The position numbers and the translations under genes are program-made. Shown piece by piece: positions 5,217 through 11,949 of a DNA stretch of 12,979 nucleotides. Below the pieces are notes generated by a model. That model saw only the letters and a list, made by a program, of their open reading frames with translations, was not told the DNA's origin and ran no database searches. Source of the DNA: a bacterium. GTDB lineage: Bacteria > Krumholzibacteriota > Krumholzibacteriia > LZORAL124-64-63. The DNA lies in NCBI GenBank assembly GCA_030635025.1, contig DAOVZQ010000016.1:1-12979 (forward strand), given 5' to 3'. Every line of letters begins with the position of its first letter. Within the stretch, counting starts at the first letter, position 1.

Positions 5217-8054
5217 ATGACCCTACGACTAAAATTACTCGTGACCTTTCTCTTGGTGGGGATCATCCCCATGCTGATTACCAGCACTGTATCCATGATC
5301 AAATCTCAGCAAGGATTGAAGAAGCAGGCTTTCAACCACCTTGATTCCGTGGCCGCGGGTAAGACGACCCAGATCTACAAGTACTTCGAGGAACGCGAGA
5401 GTGATCTTGGGGTCCTGATCGAAACGGTCGGTGTTTTGCGCACCGAAGCGATACATAAACTCGAAGCGAATCGGGATTTCAAAGCCCTCCAGGTCGAACA
5501 CTTCTTTGCCGAGTGCCTGGATGATGCACAATTCCTGGCCGCCAATCCGCGCGTGCGTAAGGCCTATACCGAACTGCAGACCGCTTTCGTGACCAATGGC
5601 GGCACGTCGAATCGTGCCTATGTCGGCCGAGGCGACTACGAGTACGATGCACCTCGCGGATACAGGGACATCCACGATCAGCACTTTCCGATCCTGAAGC
5701 AGTTTGTGGATCGATATGGTTATCTCGACGTGTTCCTGATGGATGCCGGCCGAGGCGATGTCTGTTTCTCCGTTACCAAGGCGTCCGACTTCGGCAAGAC
5801 CCCCGGCGGTCTCGGGGACGACATTCTGCATGAGGCCTGGAGCCGCGCCAAAGACGGTGAAACCTTCATATCCGATATGAAGCCTTATGCCCCGAACGAC
5901 GGTGCGGCCGTGCAGTTCGTCGCGGCGCCCATCAGCAAGGGCGGTTCGGTAATCGGTGTCGTGGCGCTGCGAATCTCGATCGACGCCATCAATACACTTA
6001 TGGGAGATCGTTCCGGACAGGGGAAAACCGGAGAGACTTATCTTGTCGGCCAGGATTCCCTGATGCGTTCCGATTCCTATCTCGATTCCACTCATTACTC
6101 CGTCGCGGCCTCCTTCGGGAATCCCGACACGGGCAGGATCGACACTCAGGCTACACTGGCGTCGCTTTCCGGAAACACCGGCTCCGAGGTGATCCAGGAT
6201 TACCGCGGACAACCCGTACTGTCCGCCTGGATGCCCGTCAGTGTCGGCGATACGACCTGGGGACTCCTTGCCGAAATCGATGCCGCCGAAGCCCTATGTC
6301 CCCAGGATAATTACGGGGACGATTTCTACGCCAAGTACATCGAGCAATACGGATACTATGATCTGTTCCTGATCAATCACGACGGCCACGTCCTCTATAC
6401 CGTGGCGAAGGAAGCCGATTTTCGATCCAATTTCGTGGACGGCGAATTCGCCGATACGAATATGGGCCGTTTGGTTCGTGATGTGATCCGGACTCAGAAA
6501 TACGGACTGGCGGATTTTGCCTGCTATGAGCCGAGTAACGGGATGCCTGCAAGCTTTATCGCTCAGCCCTATATCGACGATGGATATGTGGAGTTTGTTG
6601 TCGGTTTGCAACTTCCGCTGGAAGCCGTCAACGGCATTATGCAAGAACGAGCGGGTATGGGAGAGAGCGGCGAGGCCTATCTTGTCGGTCCCGATCATCA
6701 CATGCGTTCGGACTCGTTCCTGGACAGCGAGAACTATTCAGTTATCGCCTCGTTCGGTAGAAACAACCTGGCCGAGAGTCGACAGATCGATGCCGCGCTC
6801 GCCGGCGAGAACGGGTATTTGATAGGCCCCGACTATACGAACGCGATCACCGGCGAGGACAACATCGTGCTGGCTTCGTACGCCCCGATCAGGATAAACG
6901 ACCTGACCTGGGCCCTGGTGGCCGAGATCAACGAATCCGAAGCGCTCGCCCCGGTCCACGCAATCCGAAACATCTCGATCCTGCTGATTGTCGTGAGCCT
7001 GCTGTCTATCATCATAATTGCAGTATTGTTGGCGCGATCCATAACCCGGCCCATCAATCAGGTCATCGCCAACATGCAATCCAGTTCGATCGAGGTTTCC
7101 AGTATTACGGAACAGATGTCGGGGACCAGCCAGGAACTCGCCAAGGGTGCCGGTGAACAGGCGGCAAGCCTCGAGGAGACTGCGGCGGCCCTGGGGCAGA
7201 TGTCTTCGACAGCCAAGGCAGGTGCGGCCCAGACCAAGACCGCCAGCGAGCGGACGCACAAGATCATGATGCTTGCCGAGGGAGGGAAGTCTGTCCTGTC
7301 CGGGCTGGATGAAGCCATGGGTAAGATCAAGAACTCGTCCGACGAGATGTCCAACATCATCAAGACCATCGACGAGATCGCGTTCCAGACCAATCTCCTG
7401 GCTCTGAATGCGGCCGTAGAAGCTGCGCGGGCCGGTGATGCGGGCAGGGGTTTCGCCGTCGTCGCCGATGAAGTCCGCAACCTGGCTCAACGTTCAGCGG
7501 ATGCGGCCAAGGATACGGCCGGGCTCATCGACAGTGCCAAAAAGGATTCCGATCTGGGAGTGCAGGTCACATCCGATGTCGTCGACTCACTCGATGAGAT
7601 CATCATGGGGATCGGCGGTGTCGTTTCAGATATCGAGGAGCTGGCGTCGGGCGCCGATAATCAATTGCGCTCGGTCATCGAGATCGATGCCGCTGTCGGC
7701 GAGATGAATACGGTGACCCAGATCAATGCCGCCAGTGCCGAGGAATCGGCGGCGATCGCAGAGGAGATGTCCGCCCATGCCGATGGACTCAAGTCGATGG
7801 TCCTGGGCCTGGTCAAGATCGCCGGAGACGTGGAAATAGCAGAACGAGACGGTCAGGATTCCCGGATTCCAGGTGGACTGATATCTTCGAGGGATCGCAG
7901 CACGTGGTCCCAGGTTAATTCGAAGGAGCATCGTGGGGGACACGTCGCGGCCATGGTGTCTACGGCGGCAGCGGTTGCGCATGCACCGGCATCGACCGCC
8001 GGCGTCGATGATGAAGTCATATTATTGGAAGATGACGAACTGATCGAAATCTAG
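5217..8054 (+). CDS. Methyl-accepting chemotaxis protein with duplicated dCache-like sensor region
   Basis: This encodes 945 residues. The first membrane helix is residues 5-27 and the second 586-606. Between them lie two copies of a sensor unit: an 'F-x(n)-Y-G-Y-x-D-x-F-L' segment, then a GxGxxGExYLVG segment at 267-278 and again at 480-491, followed by MRSDSYLD / MRSDSFLD and SVxASFG. The repeat period is about 213 residues. After membrane helix 2 only a short HAMP-like start (RSITRPI) precedes the coiled coil. The signalling tip is canonical: DEIAFQTNLLALNAAVEAARAG (about 719-740) then GFAVVADEVRNLAQRSA, which contacts CheA and CheW. The EEMSAHA region is a likely methylation helix. The C-terminus carries a variable linker and an acidic tail (LLEDDELIEI) without a CheR-type NWETF pentapeptide. 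GGAG lies 8 bases before the ATG. Ligand unknown. Confidence 0.95.
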   Translation: MTLRLKLLVTFLLVGIIPMLITSTVSMIKSQQGLKKQAFNHLDSVAAGKTTQIYKYFEERESDLGVLIETVGVLRTEAIHKLEANRDFKALQVEHFFAECLDDAQFLAANPRVRKAYTELQTAFVTNGGTSNRAYVGRGDYEYDAPRGYRDIHDQHFPILKQFVDRYGYLDVFLMDAGRGDVCFSVTKASDFGKTPGGLGDDILHEAWSRAKDGETFISDMKPYAPNDGAAVQFVAAPISKGGSVIGVVALRISIDAINTLMGDRSGQGKTGETYLVGQDSLMRSDSYLDSTHYSVAASFGNPDTGRIDTQATLASLSGNTGSEVIQDYRGQPVLSAWMPVSVGDTTWGLLAEIDAAEALCPQDNYGDDFYAKYIEQYGYYDLFLINHDGHVLYTVAKEADFRSNFVDGEFADTNMGRLVRDVIRTQKYGLADFACYEPSNGMPASFIAQPYIDDGYVEFVVGLQLPLEAVNGIMQERAGMGESGEAYLVGPDHHMRSDSFLDSENYSVIASFGRNNLAESRQIDAALAGENGYLIGPDYTNAITGEDNIVLASYAPIRINDLTWALVAEINESEALAPVHAIRNISILLIVVSLLSIIIIAVLLARSITRPINQVIANMQSSSIEVSSITEQMSGTSQELAKGAGEQAASLEETAAALGQMSSTAKAGAAQTKTASERTHKIMMLAEGGKSVLSGLDEAMGKIKNSSDEMSNIIKTIDEIAFQTNLLALNAAVEAARAGDAGRGFAVVADEVRNLAQRSADAAKDTAGLIDSAKKDSDLGVQVTSDVVDSLDEIIMGIGGVVSDIEELASGADNQLRSVIEIDAAVGEMNTVTQINAASAEESAAIAEEMSAHADGLKSMVLGLVKIAGDVEIAERDGQDSRIPGGLISSRDRSTWSQVNSKEHRGGHVAAMVSTAAAVAHAPASTAGVDDEVILLEDDELIEI

Positions 8055-8248
8055 GTCCGCTGATCCGATTTTCGACGACCTCCGCCGGAGGTCAACAGCC
8101 ACCCCATCAATGCGCCGAAAAGCACGGCGGTGACGGGATTGCCGGTGACGCCTCAGGTCGAGCCGGCGCAGCGCTGCCAGTAGTGGAAGCCATAGCCGGC
8201 GGCGGCGCCCACGGCGGGGCCGATCAATCGTTTCAGGATCGCGTTCAT
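8051..8248 (-). CDS. Candidate selenoprotein: small DUF6132-like membrane protein with in-frame UGA
   Basis: Reading from ATG (8246-8248) gives MNAILKRLIGPAVGAAAGYG, then FHYWQRCAGST, then an in-frame TGA (8153-8155), then GVTGNPVTAVLFGALMGWLL and a short basic tail to TAG (8051-8053), 65 residues in all. Two hydrophobic Gly-rich segments flank the motif. As I recall them, DUF6132-like proteins carry C-x(4)-C-[PA]-I-T-S-N-P between two membrane helices. Here C27-A-G-S-T then UGA32 then G-V-T-G-N-P aligns the UGA with the second Cys, so selenocysteine is the natural reading. About 73% of codons after the UGA end in G or C, as expected for this genome. TGA ends several neighbouring genes, so it is not generally reassigned. 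A SECIS-like hairpin follows (8113-8129). An ATG two codons upstream (8252-8254) is an alternative start. GGGA lies upstream; no clear promoter. It overlaps the end of the chemoreceptor gene. Broken pseudogene is the alternative. Confidence 0.7.
8077..8093. other. Short perfect hairpin after the chemoreceptor stop
   Basis: GACCTCC and GGAGGTC form a 7-bp stem with a 3-base loop, 23 bases after the stop at 8054. No T-run follows on either strand, so it is not a classic terminator. It also lies inside the 3' part of the small minus-strand gene. Confidence 0.35.
8113..8129 (-). promoter_or_regulatory. Candidate bacterial SECIS hairpin
   Basis: On the minus strand CGCCG-TGCTTTT-CGGCG forms a 5-bp all-GC stem with a 7-base loop. 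The loop begins 28 bases after the UGA, and its second base is G. Both features fall in the range I recall for bacterial SECIS elements (loop roughly 16-37 bases downstream, G among the first two loop bases). No RNA folding was run. Confidence 0.5.
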
Positions 8249-8286
8249 ATTCATTCCCACAAGATCGTACGGATGGTCGTAAATGC

Positions 8287-8317
8287 AAAGAGGGACGGCC
8301 GAAGCCGTCCCTCTTTT
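8287..8317. terminator. Strong bidirectional intrinsic terminator
   Basis: AAAGAGGGACGGC (8287-8299) and GCCGTCCCTCTTT (8304-8316) form a perfect 13-bp stem. On the minus strand the loop is TTCG closed by C-G, the very stable UUCG tetraloop. A-runs before and T-runs after the stem serve both directions. It ends the subtilase transcript (stop at 8332-8334) and is also the first strong terminator downstream of the chemoreceptor gene on the plus strand. Confidence 0.92.
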
Positions 8318-8331
8318 CGTTCAGTGGACTC

Positions 8332-11300
8332 TTACTTCAGCAGAATCAACTTTCCGGTTTCAACCGTTTCACCGGTCACCAGACGCGAGAAATAGACGCC
8401 GCTCGGAGCGTTGCGCGCGTTCCAGGTCACCCTGTGCACGCCGGCGCTCTTGACACCATCGACCAGCACGGCCTCGACCTCGCCTCGCGCGTTGTACACG
8501 GTCAGACTCGCGTGCATCGAGCGGGGCAGGCTGAAGGACAGCTCGGTCATGGGGTTGAAGGGGTTCGGCGAGTTGGGCAGGAGCGCGACTCCGGTGGCCA
8601 GGCTCTCCATGGCGTTGTTGATGGTCCCGCTCTCGCAGACCCTCGTCACCACGTTGTCACCGGACACGTAGGCCAGGGTGCCGTGGGTGACGTTCGTCAC
8701 TTCGAAGCACCACTCGCCGACGGGTTTCTTGACGCTTACGGACTCCAGGGTCACGGTGCCGTCGGCGGCCGTGACGCCGTTGGCGGTGCCGTTGGTCGCA
8801 CCGTCGTATGAGGCCGAGACAGTGGCGTTGGCCACCGGCTGTCCGGCGTCGTCCACGATCGTAACGACGCAGGAACCGAGGTAGTTCGGTCCCACCTTGC
8901 GACGCGTGACGGTCATCGCGTCCACGTGCAGGGTCGTGGCGCCCTGGCCCGGCTCGGTGACGGTGATATAGCCCGTCTTGGTGGCCGTATCGCCGCCCTG
9001 GGCGTTGCTCGCGGTCAGGCTGACCGTGTAGACGCCGGCGGTCGTGTAGGTGTGGGACGGGCTCTGGGTCGTTGCTGTCCCGCTGTCACCGAATGTCCAA
9101 CTCCAGCCGGTCGGGTCGCCGGTGGACAGATCGGTGAACTGCACGTCCAGCGGGTACTCGCCGGAGGTCGGCGTTCCCGCGAAGTTGGCGGTCGGCACAA
9201 CGGGCTGGACGTCGCCCATCTCGAAGGCCATCCAGTCGACCGACACGGCGTCCAAGGCCAGGTTGCCCCAGGTGCGGTCGCTGTCGACCACGCGTACGGT
9301 GATCGCGCCGCTCAAGGCGCCAAGAGCCGCGCTGTAGGCCTGCTCGGTGGCGCTGGCGACGGTCACCAGCGGCAGCCAGGTGGCGCCGTCGGTGCTGTAC
9401 GTGAAGACGAAGCTGTCGCCTTCGGCGTTGTCGGTGCGCGAGGCTTCCAGGCGGAACGTCGCGTCGCCGCCGACCGGCAGGTCGAAGTTCCAGCGGTGCT
9501 CGAGGTAGCTGTACGTCTTGCGCGGATGACCGGTGTACGCGATTTCGGTGATGCTCTGGCGGACGTCGTCGGCCTGGGCCGTGGCGGCGTAGGTGCCGCT
9601 GACGGTTCCGGTCACGGCCGTCTCGCTCGAAGCGGTCACGTAGGTGGTCACGCCCGGTTCGGTGACGGTGATGTAGTCGACCTTGGTCTCACCGTCGGAA
9701 CCGTAGGGGCTGGTCGCGGTCAGGGTGACCGTGTAGGTACCTACGGCGGTGTAGGTGTAGTTCGGGTTCTGTGCGGTCGAGGTGCCGCCGTCGCCGAAGG
9801 TCCAGCTCCAACTCGTGGGCGAGCCGGAGGACTGATCGGTGAAGCCGACCGACAACGGATACGAGCCGCTGGTGGGTGTACCCGTGAAGGCCGCCACCGG
9901 AGCCGCGGGAGCCGTGACCGTGATGTAGCCGGTCTTGATCTCGTCGTCGGAGCCGACGGCGTTGGTCGCCGTCAACGTGACGGTGTAGGTACCGGCCGCG
10001 GTGTAGGTGTAGTTCGGGTTCTGGGCGGTCGAGGTGCCGCCGTCGCCGAAGGCCCAGTCCCAACTCGTGGGTGCGTTGGCGGACTGGTCGGTGAAGCTCA
10101 CGTCCAGCGGGTACTGGCCGCTGGTGGGCGTACCGGTGAAGGCTGCCACGGGGGCCACGGGCATGCCGCCGCCCACGGCCGCGGCCGCGTCGACCATGCC
10201 GTAGCCGGAGTAGCGATCCCAGCCTGCGCCCGACTCGACGCCGGTCACGTCCTGGGCTGTGTCGCAGAGCTGGTCGCGGACCTGGGCCGGAGTCCAGCTG
10301 GGGTTCTGGGATTTGACCAGGGCGGCCACGCCGGCCGCGTAGGGCGTCGCGCAGCTCGTGCCGTTGAAGAACGGTTCCACGTCGCCGCTGGTGTATCCGC
10401 CGCTGCCTTCGATGTCGGTCGTCGGTAGGATGGTCGGGGCTATAATGTCCACGGCGTCATGGGCGTCCTGAACGGCCACGCCGTAGTTGGAGCCCCACCA
10501 GCGTTCACCGTCACAGGTATAGCCGTTGGGGTCGGTCTCGACGCCGGGGTTGCATTCGGTGCTCAGGCTTGAGCTCCGCTTGCGCTCGCCGCAGGGCGAA
10601 GCCGCGCCGATGCCCATCACGTTGGCATGGTTGGCCGGGTAGTGGATGTGGCTCTGGTTGTCGTTGCTCGTGGCGGCCAGCAGTAGGACGCCCGCGTTGT
10701 AGGCGTATTCGATGGCCGCGTCCGTCGACGGATCGCTGGTCATGTCGGCACTGAAGCTCATGCTGATGATGTCGGCGCCGTTGTCGGCCGCGTGGTAGAT
10801 GGCGTTGATGATCGACGAGAAATACATCGATCCCGCGCTGTTGGAGATCTTCAGCGGCATCACGCTGCAGCCGCCGGCGACGCCGTTCACTTCGTTGCCG
10901 TTGTTGACGATGGCCGCCGCGACGCCGGCGCAGCAGGTGCCGTGGCCGGGGACGGCCGAATCGTCGTCGGGATTGCTGTCGTTGTCGCCGTAGTCGTATC
11001 CGGCCACCAGACGCAGGTCGGCGTGATCAACGTCCACGCCGCTGTCCAGAATGGCGATGACGATGTCCGACGATCCGTAACCTTGGCTGGCATCCCAGGC
11101 CGTCAGGGCGTTGGCGTCGAAACCGGGCGTGCCGACGGTCGTGGGCAGGGTGTGCGAGTACGTGCCGCCCCAGTCCAGGTCGGGCAGCTGGGCGGTGTTG
11201 TTGTGACCCCAGTTGTCTGCATGGTAGGGATCGTTGGGAATCGCCGCCGGGAAGGCGCGCCAGTCCAGGGAGACGGACTCCACGTTGGCGTCGCGCTCGA

Positions 11301-11706
11301 GATCCCCGGCCAGTTTCATGATGTCACCCGGGGAGGTGTAGACCATGAACCAGCGATCGGTGCCCAGCTCTCGGGCCTTGTTCGTATTGCGGGGGTTTAT
11401 GAAGGGCCGTTCGATCGACTTGACGCCGGCCGTCGCGAGGAGGGCGTCGACCGAAGCGAGTCCGGTGGCCTCACCGGGAACCTGGGCTCCCTTGTCCGTG
11501 GCGATGTTCAGACGGCTGCCGGCCATGGCGGTCCCCGTGAACTTGACCATCACCCGATCGGGTGCGTAGGGCAGCACGTCTTCGGCGCCGGCTACGGGTC
11601 CGTTCTGCACGGGGGCAAATTGTCTGGGGGCGATCGAGTCGGCGGCGAGCAACGGGCTCGCGACCATCAGGGCGAGTAGGCAGACCAGGAGGGCTTTGCG
11701 GGTCAT
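8332..11706 (-). CDS. Secreted subtilisin-like serine protease with three PKD domains and T9SS/FlgD-like C-terminal tail
   Basis: This encodes 1124 residues. The signal peptide is MTRKALLVCLLALMVASPLLAA. A propeptide-like region (about 50-165) contains RVMVKFTG. The S8 catalytic domain (about 185-515) has Asp221 in ILDSGVDVDH, His255 in GHGTCCAG, oxyanion Asn348 in TSND and Ser451 in NGTSCATP, so the triad is complete. PKD domains 1 and 2 follow in tandem (about 520-685, FGDGG at 553-557 and 637-641). A jelly-roll-like segment comes next, then PKD3 (about 840-920, FGDSG) and an Ig-like Cys-containing domain. The tail (1041-1124) has LPNSPNPFNP, VYNARGE, GVHRVTWNA, SGVYFSRL and LILLK, matching the T9SS type A / FlgD-like fold. 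It is probably exported and surface-anchored or released. AAGGAG 5 bases before the ATG fixes the start. It has its own promoter upstream and a strong terminator. Confidence 0.95.
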   Translation of the reverse strand: MTRKALLVCLLALMVASPLLAADSIAPRQFAPVQNGPVAGAEDVLPYAPDRVMVKFTGTAMAGSRLNIATDKGAQVPGEATGLASVDALLATAGVKSIERPFINPRNTNKARELGTDRWFMVYTSPGDIMKLAGDLERDANVESVSLDWRAFPAAIPNDPYHADNWGHNNTAQLPDLDWGGTYSHTLPTTVGTPGFDANALTAWDASQGYGSSDIVIAILDSGVDVDHADLRLVAGYDYGDNDSNPDDDSAVPGHGTCCAGVAAAIVNNGNEVNGVAGGCSVMPLKISNSAGSMYFSSIINAIYHAADNGADIISMSFSADMTSDPSTDAAIEYAYNAGVLLLAATSNDNQSHIHYPANHANVMGIGAASPCGERKRSSSLSTECNPGVETDPNGYTCDGERWWGSNYGVAVQDAHDAVDIIAPTILPTTDIEGSGGYTSGDVEPFFNGTSCATPYAAGVAALVKSQNPSWTPAQVRDQLCDTAQDVTGVESGAGWDRYSGYGMVDAAAAVGGGMPVAPVAAFTGTPTSGQYPLDVSFTDQSANAPTSWDWAFGDGGTSTAQNPNYTYTAAGTYTVTLTATNAVGSDDEIKTGYITVTAPAAPVAAFTGTPTSGSYPLSVGFTDQSSGSPTSWSWTFGDGGTSTAQNPNYTYTAVGTYTVTLTATSPYGSDGETKVDYITVTEPGVTTYVTASSETAVTGTVSGTYAATAQADDVRQSITEIAYTGHPRKTYSYLEHRWNFDLPVGGDATFRLEASRTDNAEGDSFVFTYSTDGATWLPLVTVASATEQAYSAALGALSGAITVRVVDSDRTWGNLALDAVSVDWMAFEMGDVQPVVPTANFAGTPTSGEYPLDVQFTDLSTGDPTGWSWTFGDSGTATTQSPSHTYTTAGVYTVSLTASNAQGGDTATKTGYITVTEPGQGATTLHVDAMTVTRRKVGPNYLGSCVVTIVDDAGQPVANATVSASYDGATNGTANGVTAADGTVTLESVSVKKPVGEWCFEVTNVTHGTLAYVSGDNVVTRVCESGTINNAMESLATGVALLPNSPNPFNPMTELSFSLPRSMHASLTVYNARGEVEAVLVDGVKSAGVHRVTWNARNAPSGVYFSRLVTGETVETGKLILLK
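9746..10073. repeat. Near-identical DNA repeat within PKD1 and PKD2 coding sequence
   Basis: Bases 9746-9821 and 9998-10073 differ at only 5 of 76 positions by eye and are offset by 252 bases, exactly one 84-codon PKD module. The third PKD (around 9000-9180) is much more diverged at DNA level. This indicates a recent tandem duplication or gene conversion of the first two modules. Confidence 0.8.
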
Positions 11707-11711
11707 GTCGT

Positions 11712-11717
11712 CTCCTT
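11712..11717 (-). promoter_or_regulatory. Ribosome-binding site fixing the subtilase start
   Basis: AAGGAG on the minus strand lies 5 bases before the ATG at 11704-11706. The frame is open upstream to a TTG at 11779-11781, but that would place 25 charged and polar residues before the signal peptide. Confidence 0.8.
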
Positions 11718-11811
11718 GTGGGGTGGGGTGGAGTGCGTACTCGCGGGGTCGGTACACACTCTGTCGGAGGAACCTCCTCAAACGTTTAGGATTGTGGATG
11801 ATTGGCAGTAT

Positions 11812-11841
11812 ATTCTAGCGCAGATCATTATGCCCTGGCAA
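11812..11841 (-). promoter_or_regulatory. Sigma-70-type promoter of the subtilase gene
   Basis: TTGCCA (11836-11841) and TAGAAT (11812-11817) on the minus strand each match consensus at five of six positions, with an 18-base spacer. The expected start near 11805 gives a leader of about 100 bases. That leader contains GGAGGTTCCTCC, a short palindrome. Confidence 0.65.
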
Positions 11842-11861
11842 TTGCTATGTGTTTGTGGAGT

Positions 11862-11890
11862 AAAGTTAACATGTTAATATTGTTGACTTT
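11862..11890. promoter_or_regulatory. Palindromic operator-like site upstream of the subtilase promoter
   Basis: AAAGTTAACA (11862-11871) and TGTTGACTTT (11881-11890) are inverted repeats with one mismatch, 9 bases apart. Nested in them is the perfect 12-base palindrome TTAACATGTTAA (11866-11877). The site lies about 20 bases upstream of the -35 box, a usual place for an activator. The binding protein is unknown. Confidence 0.45.
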
Positions 11891-11904
11891 ATACGGTTGC
11901 AGCG

Positions 11905-11930
11905 AGGGGCGACGAATGGTCGCCGCCCCT
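11905..11930 (-). terminator. Hairpin downstream of the alpha/beta-hydrolase gene, possible terminator
   Basis: AGGGGCG (11905-11911) pairs with CGCCCCT (11924-11930), extended by CGA/TCG after one mismatch, with a 4-base loop. It starts about 20 bases past the minus-strand stop (11950-11952). No T-run follows on that strand, so termination may be weak. Confidence 0.45.
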
Positions 11931-11949
11931 GTAAGTTGTTGATATATGA

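Noticed and set aside
8153..8155. Genome-wide reassignment of UGA as the explanation for the in-frame TGA
   Set aside because: TGA is the stop of the genes ending at 3834, 3892, 4409 and 11950, each immediately followed by intergenic features, so it functions as stop in this genome.
8022..8288. An 88-codon minus-strand frame over the small UGA gene
   Set aside because: It is very Arg-rich and has no hydrophobic or conserved motif. The other minus-strand frame gives the two-helix protein with the family motif.
8926..10428. A 500-codon open frame on the plus strand antisense to the subtilase
   Set aside because: It is a by-product of GC-rich codon use opposite the PKD repeats. Its product is Gly/Arg/Val-rich, low in complexity and without domains, while the minus-strand frame has clear catalytic and PKD motifs.
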